Virus record (IMG/VR): IMGVR_UViG_3300036792_000088
Location: 1 to 29,445 of that record
DNA length: 29,445 nt
DNA from: a virus
Reading direction: 5' to 3' (one strand)
The first letter of the stretch is position 1. Each line of letters starts with the position of its first letter. The notes beneath the pieces are model-generated. The model had not been told where the DNA came from. It ran no database searches and saw nothing but the letters and a program-made list of their open reading frames with translations. A program made the translations under genes and the position numbers. Positions 12,391-19,664 of this stretch are shown piece by piece.

Positions 12391-12641
12391 TGGCAACGCA
12401 GGCGTACGGCTACCGGCAGGACGCTGGCTACCTGGTCTCGTGGTACGTCTACGTGGTGTGGTACGAACTGCGCGAGACCTGGCGGGCCCTGCCTGGTCCG
12501 TGGTACGTCAAGGTACTGCTGACGGCGATCTGCCTGGCGATCCCTTTCGATCCGTGGGACGAGATCGTGCTGCTGGCGATCGTCAAGTTCGCCCGGATGC
12601 GCAAGGTTCGCAAGGAGAAAAGCCGCGCCGATAAGGTTTAG
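12390..12641 (+). CDS. Small membrane protein
   Basis: An 83-residue protein, ATG in an overlap with the previous stop. An aromatic N-terminal half (LVSWYVYVVWYELRETW) precedes one or two hydrophobic stretches (VKVLLTAICLAIPF, EIVLLAIVKFA) and a Lys/Arg-rich cytoplasmic-type tail. This resembles short phage membrane proteins of unknown role. It is the last gene of the accessory block. Confidence 0.55.
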   Translation: MATQAYGYRQDAGYLVSWYVYVVWYELRETWRALPGPWYVKVLLTAICLAIPFDPWDEIVLLAIVKFARMRKVRKEKSRADKV

Positions 12642-12735
12642 CGTTTCGGCGTGTAGCCGCTTTGGTGCCCCTGACCCGGTATCAGCGAGGGTAGCTATCC
12701 GAGCCGAGGTACTTTTTGCCTGTCTGGAGACAGCA
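12642..12735 (+). other. Gap with hairpin around the lysin ribosome site
   Basis: No gene fits in these 94 bases. At 12720-12733 CTGTC and GACAG pair around TGGA, which places the only SD-like bases (GGAG) in the loop and stem immediately before the ATG at 12736. A T-run (12711-12715) follows a weak stem, so a poor terminator is possible. Confidence 0.35.
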
Positions 12736-13536
12736 ATGCGGTGGGCAACTGCTCTATCTGACCGGATCTTCGACCGGGCTGTTAGCCGCGCTCATTCACG
12801 GCGGAACATCGTGCGGGTGGCGGCAGTCGGTGCCGCTGGCGTGATGGCGGCCGGGGCTATCCACCATTACACCGTTCAGCCGGGTGACACCCTGTCGGGC
12901 ATCTCGCAGGCCGTATGCGGCCACGCGGGCCAGTGGCAGAACGTCTACCAGCAGAACCGGGCGGTGGTCGGCGGCAACCCCAACCTGATCTACGTCGGGG
13001 AGAGACTGGCATTCAGCTGCACCGTCTCGGTCACCTCCTCCACCGACGCGGTGTCCGCGACCCCGGACGGTGACGACATCGGGGGCGGCACCAAGGGCAC
13101 CACCTCCGGACACGTCACCGTGCCTGTGGTCACCGGACCGGTCGTGGCCGGGTCATCGAACGCCAACCTGGTCACCATCGCCCGGTTCATGGTCGCGCAC
13201 GGGTTCACCCGCGCGGCCGCGGCGGGCATCGCCGGTGACATCGACGGCGAGTCGGCTGGCAACCCCGAGTCCGTAGGAGACGGCGGGGGCGGCATCATCG
13301 GATGGACGCCACTGCCCGGCGGGCTGGTGACTGGCAGCCCGTCACGGGACCTGTCCGTGCAGCTGCTGGCCCTGCTGACCTACACGCAGATCTGGCACCA
13401 GTACATCGCGCTGCTGAACTCGGCTAGCGGGCCGGTCGCGGCCGGGGACATCTTTAGCCAGTACTTCGAGCGCCCGGCTGTGCTGTACAGCGACACCCGG
13501 CCGTCTGTAGCCACCGCGATCTATGGCCAGCTGTGA
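12736..13536 (+). CDS. LysM plus tail-lysozyme-type lysin
   Basis: A 266-residue cell-wall enzyme. After a basic N-terminus, residues 24-42 (NIVRVAAVGAAGVMAAGAI) are a hydrophobic segment that could export or anchor it. Residues 44-94 are a LysM peptidoglycan-binding domain (YTVQPGDTLSGIS to LIYVGERLAF). After a Thr/Gly/Val-rich linker, residues 142-266 match the phage tail lysozyme family (Phage_lysozyme2), with catalytic Glu E172 in GDIDGESAGNPE, then GGGGIIGWTP and a YFERP ending. It should cut the glycan backbone. The same domain, interrupted by an intein, occurs in the tape measure protein. It is coupled (GTGA) to an NlpC/P60 gene, together forming the likely lysis cassette. Confidence 0.8.
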   Translation: MRWATALSDRIFDRAVSRAHSRRNIVRVAAVGAAGVMAAGAIHHYTVQPGDTLSGISQAVCGHAGQWQNVYQQNRAVVGGNPNLIYVGERLAFSCTVSVTSSTDAVSATPDGDDIGGGTKGTTSGHVTVPVVTGPVVAGSSNANLVTIARFMVAHGFTRAAAAGIAGDIDGESAGNPESVGDGGGGIIGWTPLPGGLVTGSPSRDLSVQLLALLTYTQIWHQYIALLNSASGPVAAGDIFSQYFERPAVLYSDTRPSVATAIYGQL

Positions 13537-14393
13537 ACGACGACACGCAGCCGTTGTCGCTGCAGCGTCGGCAGCCCGGCCGCCACCGCAAGCCGCGGTC
13601 GGCTGCCCGGTGGATCGTGGCCACGGTGATGGTCCTCGCCGCCGCGGCACTGGTCGGATGGCTGGTAGCGTCCAGCGGCGGTCACGGCAAGTCGACCGGA
13701 CTGGGCGACATGATGGGTTCGGCCCGGCCGGTCGCGAACACCAGCCCGGTGCGGGTGGCGCTGACCCATGCCCGGGTGCCCCGGAAGCCGCGGCAGTCCG
13801 CCGAGTCGGTGGCGCACCCACTGCGGACGGCGACGGTGAAGCCCGCGGCTGCTGTCGTTACGCACCCGGCTGTGGTCCCGACCACGCCCGCCCCGGCTCC
13901 GTCCACCCCGGCGGCTCAGCCTGCCCCTACTCAGGCGCCGTCGACCCAGGCACCGGCCGCGGTTCAGGCGTCAGCTACGATAGCGCCGACTCCAACGGCT
14001 ATCCAGACCACCATGACGGCTGTCACGTCCACCCTGGGCGCTCGCATCCTGGCTGTGGCCGAGACGCGCCGGGGCGACTGGTACGTCTACGGAGCGGCTG
14101 GTCCCAGTGCGTTCGACTGCTCCGGGCTGGTCTACTGGGCGTCGCATCAGCTGGGCGTCAACATGCCGCGCACCACCTACGGGATGCTGAGCACCGGAGT
14201 GGCGAGCGGCATCCTGGTCCGTACGTACAAGCCTGCGCCTGGCGTCCTGGCATTCTTCGGATCCGGGCACGTGGAGTTCGTGACTTCCCTACTGGACACC
14301 ACTTTCGGTGCGCAGCATACCGGGACACGGGTGGGGTTCAACCGGTATTACCCGCCTAGTTATGAGCCTACTGCGTATTACCGCATCACCTGA
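13533..14393 (+). CDS. NlpC/P60 cell-wall peptidase with membrane anchor
   Basis: A 286-residue protein expected to cut peptidoglycan peptides. Residues 27-47 (WIVATVMVLAAAALVGWLV) form a membrane anchor after an Arg/Lys-rich N-terminus; 100-165 is a Pro/Ala/Thr-rich spacer; 168-286 is the NlpC/P60 domain. Catalytic residues visible are C196 in AFDCSGLVYW and H246 in FFGSGHVEFV; the third polar residue is not certain. GTG start in a GTGA overlap with the lysin gene. A signal-anchored endolysin would reach the periplasm side without a large holin pore, but the phage also has a holin candidate next door. Confidence 0.85.
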   Translation: MNDDTQPLSLQRRQPGRHRKPRSAARWIVATVMVLAAAALVGWLVASSGGHGKSTGLGDMMGSARPVANTSPVRVALTHARVPRKPRQSAESVAHPLRTATVKPAAAVVTHPAVVPTTPAPAPSTPAAQPAPTQAPSTQAPAAVQASATIAPTPTAIQTTMTAVTSTLGARILAVAETRRGDWYVYGAAGPSAFDCSGLVYWASHQLGVNMPRTTYGMLSTGVASGILVRTYKPAPGVLAFFGSGHVEFVTSLLDTTFGAQHTGTRVGFNRYYPPSYEPTAYYRIT

Positions 14394-14619
14394 GGCCGGC
14401 CTAGCCGGGGCGGTCATTCTCGCTATGGTCATCTGGGCCATGGTCAGCCTCGGCCGGTGGATAGAGCGCCGGATGAACGAGGCGGAGTTCCGCCGGGTGC
14501 AGCGTGAATGGCAGGAAGACGTAGCGGAAAGACTTGGATTCGGCCCCAAGGTGCCGGTCCGCAAACGACCGGGAGCGCACCGGAAGACGAGAGCCGGGCC
14601 TAAGCACCGGCGGTCCTGA
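14362..14619 (+). CDS. Holin candidate (single-span membrane protein)
   Basis: An 85-residue protein from ATG 14362, inside the end of the peptidase gene. One membrane span (GLAGAVILAMVIWAMVSLG, about 13-31) is followed by a charged helix (WIERRMNEAEFRRVQREW) and a strongly basic tail, the layout of small phage holins. The call rests on this layout and on position right after two lysins; no holin family signature is recognisable. Longer in-frame starts at 14308 lie deep in the peptidase domain and are less likely. Confidence 0.5.
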   Translation: MSLLRITASPEAGLAGAVILAMVIWAMVSLGRWIERRMNEAEFRRVQREWQEDVAERLGFGPKVPVRKRPGAHRKTRAGPKHRRS

Positions 14620-14637
14620 GCAGTACAAATGTGTCCC

Positions 14638-14654
14638 GATTGTTCAAGGCTGTG
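14638..14654 (+). promoter_or_regulatory. Start-abutting motif, weaker copy (GATTGTTCAAGGC)
   Basis: GATTGTTCAAGGC plus one T precedes GTG 14652 of the metallophosphoesterase gene. It favours that start over GTG 14631, but spacing is one base longer than in the clear copies. Confidence 0.4.
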
Positions 14655-15986
14655 AATAACACACGGCGGGGTAATGGGGACACGCTGCCTGAGCGTGCGG
14701 AGCGGGACCCAGAGGTTCGCGCGGTGCTGGAGAACCTCAGCATCGACAACGTGGCCGCTGGACGGCAGCTGGGGGTCAACGAGGCCTCCGTCCGCCGGTG
14801 GAGACTTAGCCAGCGCGGCAGCGGCACAGTGGTGCATGGGCGTATGTCCGGCGAGGACCGGCAGCGGATGCACACCCGACTGGACCAGGTGCTGGACGAG
14901 CTGAACGGCGAGCAGGTCAGCGGCATGCGGGTCTCCCAGTGGGAGAACGTCATGCGCGGCCAGGACGGCGAGCCTGTCATCACCCAGCTGCAGGGCATCA
15001 AGCTGGACATCAAGGCCAGCCAGACCGCGCCGGACTGGCCGCTGGTTGACCGGCCGCAGGCACTGCTCAAGGTGGTCCCGCCCGATGCACCGAGACCGCG
15101 GCACGACCGGGACCGCATCGCGGTGATCCTGCCTGACCCGCAGATCGGCTACCGGCTGTTCGATGACGGGCGGCTGGACCCGTTCCACGACGAGGACGCG
15201 ATCGACGTGGCCATGCAGATCGTGTCCGACCTGCGGCCGGACCAGGTGGTGTGCCTGGGCGACTTCCAGGACTTCGCCGAGTTCGGCAAGTACACGCAGG
15301 AGGCCGCCTTTGGGCGCACCACGCAGCGCGGCATCGACCGCGGCCACCAGTTCGTCGCCCAGATGCGCGCCGCCGCACCGGACGCTGAGCTGGCGGTGAT
15401 GGAGGGCAACCACGACGTGCGGGCCGAGAAACGGATCCGGGAGACCAACATGGCGGCCTGGGGACTGCGGCGGGCGGCCGACACAACTGGCTGGCCGGTA
15501 TTCTCCGTCCCCTACCTGTGCGCGTTCGACCAGTTCGACTGCCGCTACATCGGCGGGTACCCGGCCGGGGAGTTCTGGATCACGCCTGAGCTGCGGTGCA
15601 TCCACGGGGTGAAGGTGAGGTCCGGTTCCTCGACCGCGGCGGCAGTGGTCAAGGACGACGGCGTGTCCACGATATTCGGCCACGTGCACCGGATCGAGAC
15701 GCAGTACCTGTCCGTCCGGGTTCGCGGCGGCCAGCAGACCCGCCTGGCCCACACGCCCGGCTGCCTGTGCCGGATCGACGGCTCGGTGCCTTCGGTGAAG
15801 TCGGCCACCAGCCTGGACGGCCGGCCGGTTCCCACGGCGGAGAACTGGCAGCAGGGGCTGAGCGTGGTGGAGTACCGGCAGGGGCGCAGCAGCTTCGCTT
15901 TGCACTCCATCCACATCAACACCGCCGAGGGGTACGAGGCCAGGTTCAACGGGCGGACGTACGTGCCGCGGAGGCGCAAGCGGTAA
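14652..15986 (+). CDS. Calcineurin-like metallophosphoesterase with N-terminal helix-turn-helix
   Basis: A 444-residue enzyme that hydrolyses phosphoesters with two bound metal ions. All family motifs are present: D162 in LPDPQIGYR, D204 in LGDFQDF, GNHD at 252-255 (N253, H254), H318 in CIHGVKV and GHVH at 343-346. Residues about 32-52 (DNVAAGRQLGVNEASVRRWR) look like a helix-turn-helix, so it may be a DNA-associated nuclease. GTG 14652 is preferred to GTG 14631 because a GATTGTTCAAGGC copy of the start-abutting motif falls just before it and the stretch between is the motif itself. Substrate cannot be read from sequence; it follows the lysis genes. Confidence 0.85.
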   Translation: MNNTRRGNGDTLPERAERDPEVRAVLENLSIDNVAAGRQLGVNEASVRRWRLSQRGSGTVVHGRMSGEDRQRMHTRLDQVLDELNGEQVSGMRVSQWENVMRGQDGEPVITQLQGIKLDIKASQTAPDWPLVDRPQALLKVVPPDAPRPRHDRDRIAVILPDPQIGYRLFDDGRLDPFHDEDAIDVAMQIVSDLRPDQVVCLGDFQDFAEFGKYTQEAAFGRTTQRGIDRGHQFVAQMRAAAPDAELAVMEGNHDVRAEKRIRETNMAAWGLRRAADTTGWPVFSVPYLCAFDQFDCRYIGGYPAGEFWITPELRCIHGVKVRSGSSTAAAVVKDDGVSTIFGHVHRIETQYLSVRVRGGQQTRLAHTPGCLCRIDGSVPSVKSATSLDGRPVPTAENWQQGLSVVEYRQGRSSFALHSIHINTAEGYEARFNGRTYVPRRRKR

Positions 15987-16018
15987 CAGGCTGCCATGAC
16001 TGCACCGAAAGTAGAGTC

Positions 16019-16165
16019 ATGAGGTTCGTCCAGAAGCAGCGCCAGCGCTCGCGACACAGCGCAGAGCACTATGAGCAGGCCTGGCCGCTGCCTCGCCTGG
16101 AGACAGCGGCCGACACGTCAGTGGACTACATCGACGAGTCGCTGCGGGAGCCGGAGGCCGACTGA
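16019..16165 (+). CDS. Small charged protein
   Basis: A 48-residue protein starting MRFVQKQRQRSRHSAEHYEQ, basic at the N-terminus and acidic at the C-terminus (YIDESLREPEAD). GAAAGTAGAGTC stands directly before the ATG, a distant relative of the start-abutting motif. It ends in a TGATG overlap with the next gene, which supports it as real despite its size. Confidence 0.5.
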   Translation: MRFVQKQRQRSRHSAEHYEQAWPLPRLETAADTSVDYIDESLREPEAD

Positions 16166-16356
16166 TGGTCATTCACGCGCTGGTGATGATGGCAGCTGAG
16201 GGCGGTGAGCTGTCGACCGCGGCGGAGGTGGACATCATGCTCCGCGAACTGCTGAAAAGCGACCACAAAGACCACACCCTGGCCGAGGTCGTGGACGCCC
16301 TGCTGGACGTGCGCACTATGATGACGCACGCGGTGGAAGTGCCCGTTCCGGTCTAG
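16165..16356 (+). CDS. Small helical protein
   Basis: A 63-residue protein, ATG overlapping the previous stop. It is predicted all-helical (VIHALVMMAAEGG, then EVDIMLRELLKSDHKD). Function unknown. Its stop lies in the loop of an inverted repeat (TTCCGG...CCGGAA). Confidence 0.55.
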   Translation: MVIHALVMMAAEGGELSTAAEVDIMLRELLKSDHKDHTLAEVVDALLDVRTMMTHAVEVPVPV

Positions 16357-16379
16357 CCGGAATCCCCGATTATACGGGG
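16346..16379 (+). promoter_or_regulatory. Tandem hairpins and start-abutting motif copy 5
   Basis: TTCCGG-TCTAG-CCGGAA (16346-16362) forms a perfect 6-bp stem over the stop codon of the previous gene. CCCCG-ATTATA-CGGGG (16364-16379) forms a second stem that ends one base before the ATG at 16381. The second also holds the start-abutting motif (GATTATACGGGGC). Confidence 0.5.
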
Positions 16380-16380
16380 C

Positions 16381-17187
16381 ATGACTGTTAATTTCCGGGG
16401 CGGCTGGGTTCCTACCCCGCCCGAGCGTCCGCGAGTGCAGATGACGGCCGCGCTGAGCGATTCGCCGCCGCCTTCGGCTGACTACTTCAGCGCAGTGACC
16501 ACGGTCGGCATGCACCTGAACGACAAGTGGGGCTGCTGTGTCTTCGCTGGCGACGCCAACGTCATCCAGGGCATCACCGGCTACGGGTCGGGCAACGAGG
16601 TGGTGGTCCCTGACTCCGACGTCCTCAAGGCGTACGAGAAGGTCGGCCACTTCAACCCGAACGACGGACCGCCCGGGCAGAACCCGACCGACCAGGGCGC
16701 GCAGGTGCCGGACGGTCTCAAGTACCTGCAGAACACCGGCATGGCCGGGCACAAGATCGCCGGGTACGGCGACATCGCGGTGAACGCCACCGCCAAGATC
16801 AAGACCGCCATCGCCGAGTTCGGCTACGTGAGCACGGGCGTCAACCTGCCCAACAGCGCGATGGACCAGTTCAATGCCGGCCCGCCCGCGGGTGAGGAGT
16901 ACCCGGTCTGGGACGTTGTGGCCGACGACGGGGGCATCGACGGCGGCCACTGCGTGGTCATGTGCGGCTACAACGCCAAGGGCTTCCTGATCTGGACCTG
17001 GGACGCGGTGGTCCTGGTCACCTACGCCTGGTGGGCCAAGTACGGCGGCGAGGCCTGGGCGGTGCTCAGCCACGATTGGGTGAACGCCGCGACTGGCAAG
17101 GACCCCGAGGGCGTCGACACGGCTGCCCTCGGCGCCGAGTTCCAGGCGGTGACGGGGACCAACCCTTTCAAGCGCCGCCGCCCGTAG
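16381..17187 (+). CDS. Papain-like cysteine-protease-type protein
   Basis: A 268-residue protein that resembles papain-fold cysteine peptidases found in some phages and bacteria. A presumed nucleophile lies in KWGCCVFAGDANVIQ (C54 or C55), near the start of the main helix as in the family. The His site is GGHCVVMCGYN followed by a hydrophobic TWDAVVLVTYAWW stretch, the usual place of the His and its following strands. No secretion signal is visible. The substrate is unknown; maturation of a virion protein or action on host cell-wall peptides are both possible. ATG is fixed by the abutting motif. Confidence 0.65.
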   Translation: MTVNFRGGWVPTPPERPRVQMTAALSDSPPPSADYFSAVTTVGMHLNDKWGCCVFAGDANVIQGITGYGSGNEVVVPDSDVLKAYEKVGHFNPNDGPPGQNPTDQGAQVPDGLKYLQNTGMAGHKIAGYGDIAVNATAKIKTAIAEFGYVSTGVNLPNSAMDQFNAGPPAGEEYPVWDVVADDGGIDGGHCVVMCGYNAKGFLIWTWDAVVLVTYAWWAKYGGEAWAVLSHDWVNAATGKDPEGVDTAALGAEFQAVTGTNPFKRRRP

Positions 17188-17261
17188 GCGGCCTGTGCGG
17201 CTGGATCAGGCGGCACTTCGGCTGATCCCAATCACCACCGTCCCGGGGAGGGGGTGCTCGC
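17188..17261 (+). other. Short non-coding gap
   Basis: I see no convincing gene, hairpin or promoter in these 74 bases apart from the GGGGAGGGGG ribosome site of the next gene. Confidence 0.4.
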
Positions 17262-17672
17262 ATGACTACCGAGGCGATCCTGGCGATCGTGGCTGTTATC
17301 GGCTTGCTGGTTGGTGCGGCCAACGTGTTCGGCACGTTCAGGGTCAGCCGCAACCAGAGCGCCGTGTCCGGGTACCGGGACGCCGCCGCGGGCTGGGAGG
17401 CCAAGGCACGGGCGCAGGAGGTCCAGATCGTCGACCTGCGCACCGTGCTGGCCACCGCTAACGCCAAGATCGACGCCCAGGAGCAGCGCATCAACATGCT
17501 GCAGGACATGGTGACCAGCAAGACGCTGATCGAGGCGCTGGCCCGGACCCTGGACGACAACCACTCAACCATGATGGGGAAGGTCACCGAGATCCTGGCG
17601 CTGTCCGGGGACATCCGGACTGACATCAGGACAATGGCACGGCAGACAGGCGGGCAGGCAAATGGACGATGA
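17262..17672 (+). CDS. Membrane-anchored coiled-coil protein
   Basis: A 136-residue protein with ATG start and strong GGGGAGGGGG site. Residues 5-25 (AILAIVAVIGLLVGAANVFG) are a membrane span, and about 35-100 form a long coiled coil (AQEVQIVDLRTVLATANAKI, then AQEQRINMLQDMV). A single N-terminal span plus a long helix fits spanin- or Rz-like lysis accessory proteins, or a small structural membrane protein. Neither can be confirmed. It overlaps the next gene by 11 bases. Confidence 0.6.
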   Translation: MTTEAILAIVAVIGLLVGAANVFGTFRVSRNQSAVSGYRDAAAGWEAKARAQEVQIVDLRTVLATANAKIDAQEQRINMLQDMVTSKTLIEALARTLDDNHSTMMGKVTEILALSGDIRTDIRTMARQTGGQANGR

Positions 17673-18069
17673 CTTCCTCTCTCCGGTCCCGGTGGCGGCC
17701 CTGGACGACCAGTACCGGCGCAACGACCGGGACTACCGCCGCCTGTGGCTGCTGTCGGCCGTGGCAGTGGGTCTGGTTGTCATCGGCGTGGTGGCGTTCC
17801 TGGTGGTGACCCTCATTGGCCAGCAGAGCCAGATCAACACCCAGCAGCGCCAGCTGACGGCCAGCTGCGGTGTGTGGCAGACGGTCGGCTCACTCACTCC
17901 GACCGTCCCGGCGGTGACCCCGGCGGGCAGTCCGGCCATCCCCAGCCGGGAGGGCGTGGTGCTGATCGTGGAGTCCCGGCGGGCCTTCTTCGGCCAGCGG
18001 TGCGGGACGCTGCCGGCCCCGACCGCGGGCCTGCTGCACTGGGCGGCCTACTACCACCTCAGCCTCTGA
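17662..18069 (+). CDS. Single-span membrane protein
   Basis: A 135-residue protein: charged N-terminus, membrane span at about 29-52 (LWLLSAVAVGLVVIGVVAFL), then an outside domain with two Cys (SCGVWQ and QRCGTL) that may form a disulfide. It overlaps the preceding coiled-coil membrane gene, and the two may act as a pair. Function unknown. Confidence 0.6.
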   Translation: MDDDFLSPVPVAALDDQYRRNDRDYRRLWLLSAVAVGLVVIGVVAFLVVTLIGQQSQINTQQRQLTASCGVWQTVGSLTPTVPAVTPAGSPAIPSREGVVLIVESRRAFFGQRCGTLPAPTAGLLHWAAYYHLSL

Positions 18070-18140
18070 GGGCCTGCCGCCGATAACAGAGGCAACTAGA
18101 CGACTTCGGAGGCCGTGGAGCCTGCTATCAGGGAGAGGGC
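18070..18140 (+). promoter_or_regulatory. Leader of the major tail protein gene
   Basis: GATAACAGAGGC at 18082-18093 resembles the start-abutting motif but here stands about 50 bases before the ATG. GGGAGAGGGC immediately before the ATG is a strong ribosome site. A promoter for the tail module may lie here. Confidence 0.35.
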
Positions 18141-18767
18141 ATGTCTACAACCCCCACCTTTGAGGGATTTTCACTGTCCCACGCGGCCATCCTCGACAAC
18201 CCGACCTCGCTGGGCGGCGGTGGCACCGGCGCTGAGGCGGCGACCCTCTACGGCGTGCGGAACGGCACCCTGTCCACCGACTCGGGTAACTTCGAGAACA
18301 CGGGCGACGACTTCGTGCTGTCGGAGTGGTTCTGGTTCAACTTCGCGAACCTGACCATTGAGTCCGGGTTCCTCACGTTCAACACGATCGCCACCATCAC
18401 CGGCAACTCCATCAGCTCGTCGGGCAACAGCCCGAACGACTACTACGGACTGCCGCTGTGGACGTGGAACAGCCTCAACCAGGTCACCCGGCCGGTCGCC
18501 CTGCGCGTCCCGTCGCGTGACAGCACGGGCAACGTCCGCACCCTCGACTTCATCCTCTACCGGGTGCAGTTCCAGCCCTTCAACTTCACCGGGCCGAGCT
18601 ACAAGAACGGTCTCACGGTGTCGCTGGCTGGCCGGGCACTGATGTCCCTGATCGACGAGCGCGGCAACGCCCTCCCGGCGTCCTACCCGCGGTCCCTCGG
18701 TCGCATGGTCAACAGCCCCGGCACGCTGACCGGAGCCTTCCTGGCGGAGCCGTTCGCCGGTATCTAA
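18141..18767 (+). CDS. Major tail protein
   Basis: A 208-residue protein predicted to form the tail tube. It begins MSTTPTFEGFSLSHAAIL and is rich in Thr, Ser, Asn and Gly with alternating strand pattern (FLTFNTIATITGNSISS), as expected for a tail tube beta barrel. Gene order is the strongest evidence: it is followed by a stem-loop, then tail assembly chaperones with a programmed frameshift, then the tape measure gene. The strong ribosome site and separate stem-loop fit a highly expressed gene. Confidence 0.75.
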   Translation: MSTTPTFEGFSLSHAAILDNPTSLGGGGTGAEAATLYGVRNGTLSTDSGNFENTGDDFVLSEWFWFNFANLTIESGFLTFNTIATITGNSISSSGNSPNDYYGLPLWTWNSLNQVTRPVALRVPSRDSTGNVRTLDFILYRVQFQPFNFTGPSYKNGLTVSLAGRALMSLIDERGNALPASYPRSLGRMVNSPGTLTGAFLAEPFAGI

Positions 18768-18786
18768 CCCACATACAGCGCAAAGG

Positions 18787-18824
18787 CTGCCCCGGTACGC
18801 GTACCTGTCGTACCGGGGCAGTTT
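18787..18824 (+). terminator. Stem-loop after the major tail protein gene
   Basis: A perfect 13-bp stem, CTGCCCCGGTACG with CGTACCGGGGCAG, and a 9-base loop, followed by only three T. It probably stops or slows most transcription after the tail tube gene so that the tube protein exceeds the downstream tail proteins. Confidence 0.75.
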
Positions 18825-18829
18825 CCATT

Positions 18830-18846
18830 CCCGATATACCCGGGCA
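18830..18846 (+). promoter_or_regulatory. Motif relative (GATATACCCGGGC) after the stem-loop
   Basis: CCCGATATACCCGGGC lies 8 bases after the stem-loop and about 27 bases before the chaperone ATG. It is like the start-abutting motif but does not touch a start codon, which favours a promoter reading of the motif. Confidence 0.4.
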
Positions 18847-18872
18847 CACCGTCACGGAGCCTGGGAGGCTAG

Positions 18873-19664
18873 ATGGAAGACGACGCGGACCTTGTTGCTG
18901 CGCTGGACGACGAGGACGAAGAGTACGACGAGTCGCAGGACGAGTACGACCGCGACGAAGAGGACGAGCCCGAGGACGCCGGCAACGAGCTGGACCGGAT
19001 CGACCCTCAGCACGGCGAGACGATGACCCTCAAGTGCGGCATCGAGGTCCACGTGCTGCCTATGCGCACCCGGCAGCTGTTCAAGCTGCTGCGGATCATC
19101 ACCCACGGGGCTGGCCAGGCGCTGCAGAACGCTGGCCTGGACTTCGCCGAGGACCCCTCGGTGTTCATGTCCAAGCTGGTGGGCATCGTAGCGTTCTCCA
19201 TCCCCGATGCGGAGCAGGAGACGGTGGACTTCCTGCAGTCCATGGTCGAGCCGTCTGGGCTGGTGGACAAGATGCCGCGGGACCTGAGCAAGCAGGAGCG
19301 GGAGAACAACGTCACGCTCTGGACTGAGCTGAACCAGGAACTGTGGAACCCCGACCCGCTCGACACCATCGACCTGGTGGAGAACATCGTCGCCCGGGAG
19401 GCCAAGGACATTCAGGCGCTGGGAAAAAGGGTGCGCCAGCTCGTCGAGCTGGCGAGCAAGACCGGGCAGCTCAGCGGCAAGCCCGCTCCCGCGTCCCCGG
19501 CGCCGAACTCCTCGGGGAGTTCAGCCGTGTCTTCGACGCGATCTCGCACGAGTACGGCTGGTCGGACGAGCAAATCCTCGACATCCCGCTCCGGCGGCTC
19601 CGCCAAATCAGCAGCGCGATCCTCGCGCGGCAGTGCGACGAAGAACGCAACCGCCGCTTCCTGA
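18873..19664 (+). CDS. Tail assembly chaperone, short form (gpG-like)
   Basis: Zero-frame product of 263 residues. Residues 1-40 are extremely acidic (DDEDEEYDESQDEYDRDEED), and 50-185 form the folded chaperone domain (TMTLKCGIEVHVLPMRTRQL, FKLLRIITHG). Past the slippery site at 19421 the frame stays open for about 80 residues; this tail turns Ser/Thr/Arg-rich and reads like a shadow of the other frame. These chaperones coat the tape measure protein during tail assembly. ATG has GGGAGG upstream. Confidence 0.8.
   Translation: MEDDADLVAALDDEDEEYDESQDEYDRDEEDEPEDAGNELDRIDPQHGETMTLKCGIEVHVLPMRTRQLFKLLRIITHGAGQALQNAGLDFAEDPSVFMSKLVGIVAFSIPDAEQETVDFLQSMVEPSGLVDKMPRDLSKQERENNVTLWTELNQELWNPDPLDTIDLVENIVAREAKDIQALGKRVRQLVELASKTGQLSGKPAPASPAPNSSGSSAVSSTRSRTSTAGRTSKSSTSRSGGSAKSAARSSRGSATKNATAAS

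Noticed and set aside
13523-14359. A 278-codon frame overlapping the NlpC/P60 gene
   Set aside because: It is a shadow; the NlpC/P60 frame contains the catalytic Cys and His and is coupled to the preceding lysin gene.
14289-15914. Long minus-strand open frames, for example 14289-15914 and 23288-24739
   Set aside because: They lie opposite well-supported + strand genes with clear domains, are Arg/Pro/His-rich as expected for shadows in GC-rich DNA, and show no start or ribosome site.
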